Shown here: in pieces, positions 26,901 through 35,332 of the stretch
Layout: each line of letters opens with the position of its first letter
How positions within the stretch are numbered: the first letter of the stretch is position 1
Source: Phoronis australis
Lineage: Eukaryota > Phoronida > Phoronidae
Reading direction: 5' to 3'
DNA length: 64,000 nucleotides
Assembly: GCA_002633005.1 (NCBI GenBank)
Contig: NMRA01000053.1
Span: 876,129-940,128, forward strand
The notes under the pieces: generated by a model
Databases searched by the model: none
The model's input: only the letters and a program-made list of their open reading frames with translations
Told to the model about the DNA's origin: nothing
Translations under genes and position numbers: made by a program

Positions 26901-29900
26901 GTATGCTTCTAATCACTAGTGTACAGAGACATTGGAGAGGATAGTGTATTTTAGGGGATGCAGTTTGGTATTATATATTCTCTACTGAAAAAAACAAACT
27001 GAACAGTCAGTCTATAGTGTAGTTTAAATTGTTGCTAAATTTAGATAAAGCCATAGTCTTTCAGGCTTTGTGGACTCTGTCCGCGTTCCTTGTGGGTTTT
27101 TGTCTTCTCAGCTGACGGGTGGCATTATCAAATGTGCTGGCGGAAAGGGCAGCCGAGGTTGCCCCTTCGGTGGTAGAGGGGGTTGTTGGGGTTTCAACAA
27201 CAACAGCCATATGGGAAGCAACATGGACCCTCCAGTGGGTGGATTTGGCAATGGGGGTGGACCCCCAACTTTAACCACAGTCCTGGAAATTCCAAGTCAC
27301 GGTCAAATTTCAACTGTGGTTCTAATCAAAACTTTGGTGGTCCTCACAATCTGGCCTCACAGTGGGGAATCGAATGGACAAATGTAGGTTTCAGTCTAAG
27401 GAATGATTGCTTGCATAATTATTTTGAGTCACTTTCAAATAGTGCAGACTAGTACCAGGTAATGTTGGGTTATTACCTAAAAATCTTAGGGATAAGGTGT
27501 TCACAAGATCCATTGATTCCCACTTTGATAGTTTGTATGTGCTTAAGACTTGAACTCTGAGGTAATCATAACATTTGCATGTTATCAAGTAAAGTTTTGC
27601 TTTTGAAGTGAAAATGTGAATGTACATTAGTAGGATTTTAGTCCAGTAGAAAATATGACCAAATGGTGCCTCTTTGGATGATTATAGTTTATTTATGTGT
27701 CTTCAGACATTAACTCCTACTACAGAGTTTTCATTAAAAACTAGACTGATTGCTTGATGAGTGGTCAGGGTTTTGGTTGGCAGAGAACATGGACTGTGTA
27801 TTTATGGTCCTTTTTCAAGTGTGTAGTGTCCCAGTGCAGTATAAATACCATGTCTGTCTTGCAGGCAGCTACAACCAAGGAGGAGGCTACAACCAGGGTG
27901 GTGGCTACAACCAGGGTGGTGGCTACAACCAGGGCGGTGGTTATAACCAGGGCGGTGGTTATAACCAAGGCGGCGGTTATAACTCAGGCGGTGGCTACTC
28001 TGGTGGTGGTGGTGATGGCTACAGTGGTGGATATGGGCAGGGCAGCTACAACCAGGGTAAGTGCCTGTTGCCCACTGCTATAATGTTATGTTAGATTATT
28101 AAAGGAATTGTCATGATGTGTTAATTATTCACAAAAACGCTTCAATACTCAAGTATCACATTCATTAGCAAAGCCTCTCCTATTAATGGTTCTTCACAAC
28201 AAGTCACATGTCATTTTACCGTGTGAGCAGCTCCACCTGTTAGTGTTAAAGCCCTTAGTCATGTGGGTAGCTTTTGCATATTTGTTTATTTATTTATTTA
28301 TTTAGAACCAAGTCCTTCGATAAAAACAACACGGTCACAAAAATTGCATTTTATTAATACTGGAATGCTCAAATATTGGCTATTTGATTTTTCCCAACAT
28401 GTTCTGTTGTTACTGTACAAGTTGGTCTGGGAAGTAGTTTTACATATGGAACCTATTTTAGTTGCAGTCAGTTTGTTTTTAGCCTCTTTCGAATTTCAGT
28501 CCCAAGTGCTCCAGGCATTTCACGGTGACACTCGTGTGTCTCAATGTTCGCTCTTCTTATTGTAGGTGGTGGCCAGTGGCAGAATGATGGCTTTGGCAGC
28601 TATAACCAGCAGGGTTACAGTGGAGGTCCGATGAAACAACAGAACTACGGTAAGGATACCTGATAAGTACACCTCTCAGTGTTCTCCACAATACTAATTC
28701 CAAACTCGACGCAAATTTCTAGAGTTCAGTATCAGTCCTAGCGGTGATGTTAAAACATCTCCGTTGGAGGTATTTATATATGTTTCAAAAATGTACATTG
28801 AACTAGTCAGGTGTGACCTGTTTAAAACTTTGTAGGGCCTACATGTGAAAACCGCTGATGACTGTCTCACTAATAAAAAACTTGTTAAAAGCACGTGGCC
28901 AGGAAGCGCGCGCTACATACCTGTCACTTGACTTCGCAGACATTAGTCTCCGGGAACTATCAATGAAACTACGCCGGGTTGCCATATCAGCAATAAATAA
29001 ATATGTGGCACTATTTTCAGAAAGTTTCTAATGCCCTAGAGAGATTGCCTTATTAATCACTTTTTCAATGTATTCATAACTGGTGTTTTTAAACTAAACT
29101 ACCTGATAAAATGCCCCTCTGATATTGGACACCTCCGCCTTCGAATCTCCCGGAAAATAACTCCAGACTGTCACACATCCAGTCACCCGGTGACTCCACG
29201 ACATTCGGCCTTAGGCCCTACCGAGACAATTCTTGCACGTTTTAATAGTAGATGTGATCAGCAAGTGCTAAATAAAACGCGTTCTCGTGATACTGCTTGT
29301 GTTATTTCTTTAGTTACAATGCACACCTCTGGCAAATGAACGCTGATGACTTGCACGCGCTCGCTCACTCACACATGCAGACGATCTTCACAACAAAGGT
29401 CACGTGACTACGACATGTGTTTGTCCAGAGATAATCTTGCGCAGATTTAACCAGATTTAGCCTATCATGTTCATAAAACCGACTCCACAGGAACTTAAAA
29501 TCTTAGGGACGGTATTTGGAAAACTTAAGTGAGGATTTCAGGTAATTTGTTGAGCCGAAACTATATTTCTATTCAAGCAGCCCTGTCGACGATCGCTAGG
29601 CAGCGGCGCAAAAAGTCGGCGAGTTTTCGCTCGGGGATTTCAGCACAATTTTCTGTAGAATGATTGTAATTTAACAATGACTAAGTTTGATAGCAATGCG
29701 CCACAGTTTTGTTGTTTTATTGAAAGCCTGTCACAAGCTACCGATACATCACATAGCGTAAATTTGATGAATCCTGGCTTCCGATTTCACCCGTTGCGGA
29801 GACCGGGTATTAACCGCCTTTAGTTAAAATAAGCGCCCCCGCCCCGGGCGCCTTAATCCGGTGAATACGGTGCTGTTTGACTGCCTCTGATTAGATGCTG

Positions 29901-30207
29901 AGGGCTGCAGTACTAAGTCGGCCAAGGTTTCAAACCTGGCACTGCAATTTTTAAACTTAACACGCTTTCCCCAAACTCTACGCGGCAAAATCCAAACTGG
30001 TTACCGCTAATTGTCTAGTTTTCAATGTTATATGATAAATAAAAATCGTCTTCTCAGTGCCTCGTTCACTCCGGTGGTGTTTGCTGAAAAGTTGTTAACT
30101 TAGTGTTTAATAGTGCGGTGTTGATCTGTGTTCAAGAACTAACTTGATGCATTTCAGGTGGTGGTGGTGGCGGCGGCGGCTATGGAGGAGGCTACAACAG
30201 GCGGTAG
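11981..30207 (+). CDS. hnRNP A/B-type RNA-binding protein, copy 1 (complete, eight coding exons)
   Basis: A nuclear RNA-binding protein of the hnRNP A1/A2B1/A3 family, which packages pre-mRNA and influences splicing and mRNA export. Exons are 11981-11995, 15901-16161, 21142-21349, 21524-21667, 26232-26336, 27865-28056, 28566-28649 and 30158-30207. All junction phases agree and sum to 1059 bases, 352 aa. RRM1 has RNP2 LFCGGL (15-20) and RNP1 RGFGFVTF (54-61). RRM2 has RNP2 MFVGGI (106-111) and RNP1 RGFAFITF (144-151). Next come an RGG region (about 196-245), a YNQGGG repeat region (246-308), a GGPMKQQNY segment resembling the M9 nuclear import signal, and a C-terminus ending GGYNRR. An exon present in copy 2 survives here only as a broken remnant at 27112-27351 and must be skipped. 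Introns are enlarged by transposons. Confidence 0.92.
12585..13182. mobile_element. Inverted-repeat element with perfect 18-bp termini
   Basis: GAGGCCCTAAAGTCGTGA at 12585-12602 is perfectly inverted at 13165-13182. The interior is AT-rich with no reading frame of note. This fits a non-autonomous DNA transposon of about 600 bases, although no target-site duplication was identified. Confidence 0.55.
13197..13321. mobile_element. 125-bp palindromic MITE, first copy
   Basis: The ends are near-perfect inverses: a CACTGGTCGGATGCAG type end, then GGTCCCTGATTTA, mirrored by TAAATCAGGGACC and GTATCCGACAAGTG. A second copy lies at 47338-47464 in intron 1 of hnRNP copy 2. The flanking bases differ, so separate insertions are more likely than shared ancestry, but this is not certain. 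Confidence 0.75.
14130..14378. mobile_element. Palindromic element, first copy
   Basis: The left end AGGGATACCTTAGGAGGC is inverted at the right end as GCCTCCTAAGGTATCCCT, with further mirrored sequence inside (TCTTTAATTCC). A related palindrome occurs at 47696-48002 in copy 2 intron 1. Both are preceded by AATTATGCCTCACA, so this part of the intron may have been duplicated together. Confidence 0.65.
15901..16161 (+). CDS. hnRNP A copy 1 exon 2: RRM1
   Basis: 261 bases, phase 0 at both ends, coding residues 6-92. Begins after TTTTCAG. Contains the RNP2 hexamer LFCGGL, the RNP1 octamer RGFGFVTF and the family signature [10 protein letters not shown]. The donor is GTAAGT. Eight of 86 aligned residues differ from copy 2. 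Confidence 0.97.
17889..18931 (+). mobile_element. Dispersed repeat with a hairpin start (TGCGCCCACAT family), full-length copy
   Basis: Begins with the hairpin GCGCCCACAT-ATTTAT-ATGTGGACGC and ends with GTGGGCGCATTTCAA followed by GTTGCTCTTGTT. It contains internal near-repeats of GTGCCCCCTAGTGGCAATTTT and ATGAAATTTGGTATGTAGG. A second copy is at 56683-57695 with the same ends. Partial copies occur at about 19018, 21426, 21728 and 22090-22640. No transposase frame is visible and the superfamily is unknown. Confidence 0.7.
19187..19669. mobile_element. Short DNA transposon with CAGGGCTTGGAAT-type ends, copy A
   Basis: The left end is CAAGGCTTGGAATTTTCCGC and the right end is TCATTCCAAGCCCTG. 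Two more copies lie at 49515-50034 and 55079-56598. It is inserted in a TGCGCC-family repeat, interrupting its CCCCCTAGTGGC motif. No clear target-site duplication remains here. The termini suggest a hAT-like non-autonomous element. Confidence 0.75.
21142..21349 (+). CDS. hnRNP A copy 1 exon 3: linker and RRM2
   Basis: 208 bases coding residues 93-161 plus one base. Begins [20 protein letters not shown], the inter-RRM linker and RNP2, and includes RNP1 RGFAFITF and DDHDPVD. Only two of 69 residues differ from copy 2, so RRM2 is more conserved than RRM1. Confidence 0.97.
21524..21667 (+). CDS. hnRNP A copy 1 exon 4: end of RRM2 and start of the RGG region
   Basis: 144 bases. Reads [20 protein letters not shown], the last strand of RRM2 with the family-typical KALSKQE. 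A charged [11 protein letters not shown] helix and the first glycine/arginine repeats follow. It has a TTTTACAG acceptor and a GTGAGT donor. Confidence 0.95.
21884..21906. repeat. (TTTTA)n simple repeat
   Basis: About five units in intron 4 of hnRNP copy 1. Confidence 0.9.
22285..22314. repeat. (TTTTG)n simple repeat
   Basis: Six consecutive TTTTG units in intron 4 of hnRNP copy 1, inside repeat-derived sequence. Confidence 0.95.
22638..22960 (-). other. Unexplained open frame of about 100 residues, possible captured exon
   Basis: Between a TGCGCC-family repeat end and other repeat sequence, the minus strand has an open stretch with protein-like composition, including [15 protein letters not shown] and [15 protein letters not shown]. 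On the minus strand an acceptor-like CCTACAG precedes it. I do not recognise the protein. It could be a piece of transposon coding sequence, a captured host exon or chance. Confidence 0.3.
23152..25807. mobile_element. Large DNA element with GTGTTCTCC/GGATAACACTG ends, decayed
   Basis: The left end GGTGTTCTCCACAATACC and right part (CAAACTCGTTA then GATAACACTG) match the termini of related elements at 28677 and 49450-52148. Internal words such as AGAAGCACATGGCCAGGAAG and GCGAATACGGTACTG recur in the others. Copy 2 of the gene has the right end of a related element at the same place (57778-58256), so the insertion probably predates the gene duplication. Confidence 0.6.
26232..26336 (+). CDS. 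hnRNP A copy 1 exon 5: RGG box
   Basis: 105 bases, bounded by CCGTAG and GTAAGT. Codes [20 protein letters not shown] and a polyglycine tract. RGG boxes bind RNA and are targets of arginine methylation in this family. The matching copy 2 exon is 58513-58605. Confidence 0.92.
27112..27351 (+). pseudogene. Broken remnant of the G/N/Q-rich exon 6 in hnRNP copy 1
   Basis: Aligns with the first 243 bases of copy 2 exon 6 (59804-60046) after a conserved TCTTCTCAG acceptor. It lacks two bases near its start, which shifts the frame into a stop, and has a further frame change near 27260. After CCTCACAATC (27351) it jumps to sequence matching copy 2 near 61325, deep in the following intron. The rest of the exon, its donor and most of the next intron are gone. 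The flanking exons are phase-compatible without it, so skipping restores a full reading frame. Confidence 0.85.
27865..28056 (+). CDS. hnRNP A copy 1 exon 7: YNQGGG repeats
   Basis: 192 bases. Codes GS, six YNQGGG units, then [20 protein letters not shown]. Tyrosine/glycine-rich low-complexity tails of this type in hnRNP A proteins drive self-association. TTGCAG acceptor and GTAAGT donor. Confidence 0.95.
27872..27980 (+). repeat. Coding 18-bp minisatellite (YNQGGG units)
   Basis: Six tandem copies of an 18-base unit TACAACCAGGGTGGTGGC with silent variation. Copy 2 has a related array of seven units with one shortened to YNQG, so unit number has changed since the gene duplication. Confidence 0.95.
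28282..28304. repeat. (TTTA)n simple repeat
   Basis: About five consecutive units in intron 7 of hnRNP copy 1. Confidence 0.9.
28566..28649 (+). CDS. hnRNP A copy 1 exon 8: M9-like nuclear import region
   Basis: 84 bases. Codes [20 protein letters not shown] then PMKQQNYG. This matches the FGNYNQQ...GPMK...NF core of the hnRNP A1/A2 M9 (PY-NLS) transport signal recognised by transportin. A PY dipeptide further downstream is not obvious, so import strength is uncertain. Confidence 0.93.
28677..30030. mobile_element. DNA element with CAGTGTTCTCCAC left end in intron 8
   Basis: Starts CAGTGTTCTCCACAATAC and closely follows the interior of the element at 23152-25807. Shared words include AGTTTCTAATGCC, CTGATAAAATGCCCC, GTTCTCGTGATACTGCTTG and GAATACGGTGCTG. 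The right terminus is eroded, so the end is approximate. No transposase frame is visible. Confidence 0.65.
30158..30207 (+). CDS. hnRNP A copy 1 last coding exon: glycine-rich C-terminus and stop
   Basis: 50 bases including the TAG stop (30205-30207). Codes [15 protein letters not shown] after an ATTTCAG acceptor. The split glycine codon joins correctly to exon 8. Confidence 0.93.
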
Positions 30208-30245
30208 ACCTTTGGTTTCCACTCCATATTACAGTCCCTGTTTTG

Positions 30246-30479
30246 GTAAGTTTAAGCTTATTTTGATCACAAAATTTTCATCCTACACCATAAGCAGCTG
30301 TTCGTTTAAAGACTGTCGCAGCTAAAGTGAATTGCCAGTGTTTAATGTAAAATTTTAACTCCATATTTTAAAATTCTGTTGAGTTATTCAATACTGAATT
30401 GCATATATGCTATGAAATGCATTTAGCTGTTGTGTATACCATGAGATTAATTGATTTTTTTATTTTATTACACATCTAG
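30246..30479 (+). other. Probable 3' UTR intron of hnRNP A copy 1
   Basis: A consensus donor (TTTTG/GTAAGT, 30246) lies 39 bases beyond the stop codon. A pyrimidine-rich acceptor (ACATCTAG, ending 30479) follows 234 bases later. Introns in the 3' UTR are known in vertebrate hnRNP A genes and are linked to autoregulation by nonsense-mediated decay, which applies when the intron lies more than about 50 bases from the stop. Confidence 0.45.
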
Positions 30480-30911
30480 GTAAACACTTATAGTTATAAG
30501 TTAAGAGCAGTGAGGCGAATTTATAGCTATGAGTCGGGGAGTACCACAGTCTGTACTTAGCCACAGCCAGTTTCAAACGTTACCCAGCAAGCAATAGTGA
30601 CTATGGAATACGTCTAGAAATAGGAAGCTGGCAGAGGACATAGCATTAGACCGAGGTTATGAAAGAGGCCGTCCTAGATTTATGTTAGATGTGATTACCC
30701 GTCACTATCTGGCTAATCATCGTGGTAGTGTTTTTGAAACAGTGACCGTAATACAGTGAGTTAAGAGACTATGCTGATTCTCGGCGATACCCATCATCCA
30801 ATCAGAAGTTACTTCGGTTTTAGTGAGAATAGTCGTAATTTTATCTTTGTATTTGTGTTGCTCTTTTCCTATCGAAGAGTCCTGAATTTTTATTATATTT
30901 TCTTGTACGTA

Positions 30912-30917
30912 AATAAA
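30912..30917 (+). promoter_or_regulatory. Candidate polyadenylation signal for hnRNP A copy 1
   Basis: AATAAA, 705 bases after the stop codon, in AT-rich sequence. A later AATAAA at 33577-33582 is an alternative. Confidence 0.35.
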
Positions 30918-32416
30918 GTGAATTGTCTTGGTACTGACTGCCTAGTTCTATTGTTTCTGATTATTCAGTTGACTATTACTTGACTAACCTTTTTGCTTAT
31001 TCTCAGTTACATTTACTCTAATGTATTGGACTTGAAAAATGAAATATCTACTCATTTTTATTGCCACGTTACTGACAAATCTGATTTGACCATGAGAAAG
31101 GAGAGCAATTACTCTTCTTGATTTTGCATTGATACCAATTTTCACGTGCTTGGATTGGCACCGACTTCACGTCAGAAACCCTGAGTTTTTGCAAATTATG
31201 GTGCCTACTGATCATTTGATCTTTGCCACCATTGCTTCTGAAATGAATACTGCACACTGATTAGTTATTAAACTGTGATGGTTTTTATTGTGGCGGAACG
31301 TGTTTGAACACTCGCCTGTAGCTAAGCGGAAGTGGCGGGCCTTAGGCCAGTTGAGTTATCTTTCTAGGAGTTGATATATGAAGCCATTCCTTAAGTACAT
31401 GACACTAGCCCAGAGTTCAGGTAAATATCGTATTCCTTGATGGTATTATATTCCACTTTGTTTATGTGTGTATTATCTTATCTAAAAGTGTAAAAGTAAT
31501 GAAAGGTTACTACTAATTAGTCCATTCAGAGTTGTTGCTTAAATACTGATGTCATCAATGTTTCATCCATTTCTGTCCAGATATTAATATCAAATGTGAC
31601 CATTCTGAACGCATACGTTGGGGCTTTGGGTTTTGTGTCGACTGGTTTTCACCCATTCCCTGTCCATATGCAGAAGTTTTTTTTAAGAAAGATTCCTAAG
31701 AATTTTTTTCACAGCAGAGCCCATTTTGGTGAAAATATGTGCACTGTATACTAAAATGGGTTAACAACAGTTACTGACATTAGGTGATATCAGTTTGGTT
31801 GCTATGTTCCTGGAAAGCCATTTTGGCCTGTCTGGATTTCATTTTGCCTATTGGAAATTGCTGGTTTACAGGATGAATGAAAACGGCCATTGTGTTCCTT
31901 AATTGGAATTTCTGGTGACAAATATTGATATCAAGTGTTAAGACATATTGTTGGGTGAATTCTTGTTTCGTTTGAATGACTTGTTTTTGATTGAAAACCA
32001 CCCAGCTCACCTGGTAATTTGACGACTGCCTAAAAATTCTGAACAAAGACAATTGTTGAAATTTTGAATAACCTGATAGCAACAATGTTGAGAAGGAAGT
32101 GTAGTTTTTCTTGTAGATTATTTCTGTTTGGAAAGTTTAGACCTTCACGTTTCGCGAGGTTGTGTTCCAAGAATTTGAACCGCATGTCTTGGTCGCACTT
32201 GGATGCTGAAAGGGACGTACTAAGTCAAAGGCCAACTCTCACATAAATCCAATTTGACAATGAAATTTCCTGTAGAAGCAATTGATGAACTCTTTTTGTC
32301 CATTGTGTTACTACGTTTAATATGGAACTCACCAGCCGGTATCGAAGAATGAAAGAAAGGTATGACCCCCCCAAAACAATTCTTTCAAAGGTAGCAATGA
32401 ACAGGTTTGAAGCCCA

Positions 32417-32930
32417 GTCTGTTTTGTAGATGAACTGAAGCAAAGGGGAAATCAACAAGTGGTCAGACTTCATTACCACTTGCTTGGACTTCAAAACCAA
32501 GTGGCTGAATTGCAAAACCCAATGGCCGTTGTTGTAACTCGGTGGTTGGACCCCTATACGCGATGTACGTACCTAAAAGCCAGATGGCCGCATTGAAAAA
32601 ATTGGTTGGCCGTTGCTCAAAACACTATGGCCAAACAAAACGATTTTGAACGAAAACAAATGGGTCCGGTAAACACTAAATGTCAATTGAATCCTTAGAG
32701 ACTTTCAAAGCGAGCCTCTGAGGAAGTCTGTCCGTTGTGCTTGATCACCGGCTAAGTGGTTATAGCACTGGCCATCGTGTTTTGGGTCTGGCCAACTAGT
32801 GTTTTGGGAAGGCCATTCCGTTTTGAAATCCGGACAACACGTTTGATCTGTCGTTTGGTGTTGCGGTCCAGGCAAGTGGTTTTCAAGTGCGACCAATTGT
32901 TGATTCCCCCTTTTGAAGGGGAACATGCTT
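32417..32930. repeat. Degenerate inverted repeat built of CAAGTGGT-type words
   Basis: The left arm (about 32417-32500) and right arm (about 32860-32930) are approximate inverses: CCACTTGTTGATTTCCCC inverted against CCAATTGTTGATTCCCCC and neighbours. The middle is a run of imperfect repeats around AAGTGGT, GGCCA and TTTTGAA. It is probably an old fold-back element. Open frames crossing it are low complexity. Confidence 0.5.
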
Positions 32931-33325
32931 TGAGTTGATGTGTAAAATATATTGCTTTATACAGTTACAGCATGGACTGCATGGATCTGATGCTTGAACA
33001 GAAACTGGCTGGTTGCATGATAAAGTGCAGGTAAGGAAGGGTCTTGCATAATCTTGGGTACAAGGGAGCTCAATTGAATGCAGAGTTCATCATTTATGTT
33101 TCTGAATTGTACCAGCCGCCGCTTTAAAACCAGTGGCAACTTTGTTCGTTATTTAGATGAGAAGTTGTCTCTGTGTCTCTGTTTTGAAAGGACTTGTAGT
33201 TCTCTTGTTTTCGAAATCACCCTGGCATTTAAAAACCTGCTGGGGGTGCAAACCTCTTACTTTCTAGCGAGTTAGAAGTATCTTGTCGTGGAAAAGCAGT
33301 TAATTTTTGTTCTGTCATTTTTCAG

Positions 33326-33600
33326 TACGATATGAGCAGTGCCAGTTGGAGCTGTGCCCGGATGGCTGCATTTGCTATCCAACGAAGCCTTTGCTCGTCT
33401 TAGCACCAACAGTAGTAAAACGAGGAGAGCCATGGTCTGCAGAATGGCTTGCAGGAGCCCAGCGAGTATGGATGCATAACATCAGAACACCGGAAACTTG
33501 AGTGCCTCACCAATAACTGGCGCTGTATATTTCAAAAGTTCATTAATGTTGAAATATGTTGTCTCCTGGTTGTGAAAATAAAAACATGAATGTAAGAATT
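33326..33600 (+). other. Possible untranslated terminal exon
   Basis: A strong acceptor (CATTTTTCAG, ending 33325) is followed by sequence of more even base composition than its surroundings and by AATAAA at 33577-33582. It could be the last 3' UTR exon of hnRNP copy 1. No protein match is recognised for the open frame that crosses it. Confidence 0.25.
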
Positions 33601-34123
33601 TATAAACCCTACACTGTCATATCTTCAGACACAGAATACTGCACTGTGAGAAAAGCAGATTAACGTCGCAGGATTGAAGTTACCAATTTGAGCTCAAAAC
33701 GTTTTCGTGCTAAGTTAGTGAGTCTCCGTTTTTCCCGACTCCTTGTTACTATGTCTTTGTGAGGCCATTCTAATTGTAAAGGTTGTAGATATCTGAAACG
33801 TAATCAACTTCATTATGATCTAAGTTGACGAGTGTTCCAACGGCCAACAGTCAGGGGAAGGACGTCATTAAATTTATTAGAATGTAAAGGTGTCAGTCAT
33901 TGGCGGTTCTGTGATCTTATATTTCTCATTTCCCGTTGTAGAATAATAAATCGAGCATGTTTTCAAAAGTCCAGTCGGCTATAGAATTGTTTCCAGGAGT
34001 TGTAAATTATGATGCTCGAAATCGGTGCTCATTCAGTCCAATAAAATTCCGATTTTGTCGTGGACGAAACTTGTAACACTGTCGAATGCCTGAAACTGGT
34101 GCATTCTACTCGAGACTAGTTGT

Positions 34124-34713
34124 TCTTCGTCACAAGCCATTAAAATAATCTAATAATCGTCATGTATATGCACTACTCTAGCGGTCTTACCGGCGCCCCT
34201 CACAACGATTCAAATGGAGCTTTTTCGGGAACAAATGAGTTGAAGAAATTATGGGACTCGTTTATCGAAAGTTTCCGGCAAAATATATGAAACCAAAGTA
34301 CCACCGCCACCTGGTGGTAGAATATCAAACCGCTTTTATTTTTTGGTTCCGTTAAGTTTTTAGAGGGCTTTAGCTGAGAAGATATTCTCTTATCAGATGA
34401 CGGTTGGCATAGTTGGNTCTTCGTCACAAGCCATTAAAATAATCTAATAATCGTCATGTATATGCACTACTCTAGCGGTCTTACCGGCGCCCCTCACAAC
34501 GATTCAAATGGAGCTTTTTCGGGAACAAATGAGTTGAAGAAATTATGGGACTCTCGTTTATCGAAAGTTTCCGGCAAAATATATGAAACCAAAGTACCAC
34601 CGCCACCTGGTGGTAGAATATCAAACCGCTTTTATTTTTTGGTTCTGTTAAGTTTTTAGAGGGCTTTAGCTGAGAAGATATTCTCTTATCAGATGACGGT
34701 TGGCATAGTTGGA
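34124..34713. repeat. Near-perfect tandem duplication of 294 bases across a single N
   Basis: 34124-34416 repeats almost exactly at 34418-34713, separated by one N at 34417. I see only a two-base difference (GGGACTCG against GGGACTCTCG) and one C/T change. A single-N join with near-identical sequence on both sides is typical of an assembly or haplotype overlap rather than a biological repeat. Confidence 0.85.
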
Positions 34714-35332
34714 TTGTAGCCTGCATACATACACATCTACACAAATAGACCTTGTTCTTATTAGCTTCTGAAGCTAAGTAAACGAGACGTGAATTTAAAT
34801 TTCAGTCTGTTTAAATTGAAAGAATGACCGGGAAAGTTGGTGGTATTTTGTTAACAAGAGGTATGAAAAATTATGAAGTGCGAGGGAAATGGGAAGAACG
34901 GAACAAACGTCTATCTCAGTTTTGTCGATTTTTTTAAAATTTATTTCTCTAAAGAAAGAAAACTACAACAAAGGCTAACTACGTTGTATTAACAATGCAT
35001 AAACTTTGGACCGCAGCGCCTGTACAAGTGGGCAATCACAAAATGATAAAAAATTCAACAGCATTACAGGTCAAACAACTGTCATCGCTTACAATCTTTT
35101 CAAGAGATACTTAATTTGTGTAGACATTTCTATGGGAAGGAGTAGACCTAAAAGTCTGAATGGCAACGCGTAAATCCAATTTGTTGGCCTGACTAAATAT
35201 CACTTAATCTGTGTTCGACATCAGGTTGTGAAATCGAAATTTTTAATTGATGGTGTACTAATCTGGCTGTACTGACAGTCGTCCATTGAATTTGTCTTGT
35301 AAGTGTTCAATTCTATTGGGTAACTTAGTTAA

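Larger units (their letters stand above)
30918..35332. other. Spacer after hnRNP A copy 1, no protein-coding gene recognised
   Basis: AT-rich with no conserved reading frame. It holds a possible untranslated exon near 33326, a degenerate inverted repeat at 32417-32930 and an assembly-like duplication at 34124-34713, each listed separately. Confidence 0.5.

Noticed and set aside
27750-27864. Upstream extension of the YNQGGG exon starting MLDEWSGF (copy 1) and its twin at 61751
   Set aside because: It precedes a conserved TTGCAG acceptor and is intron. The similarity between copies there reflects the duplication itself.
32225-32926. Minus-strand frames with QVVMKSDHLLIS and NQQLVALENHLPG
   Set aside because: They come from the degenerate inverted repeat of CAAGTGGT words. 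Similar strings on opposite arms show they are repeat-derived.
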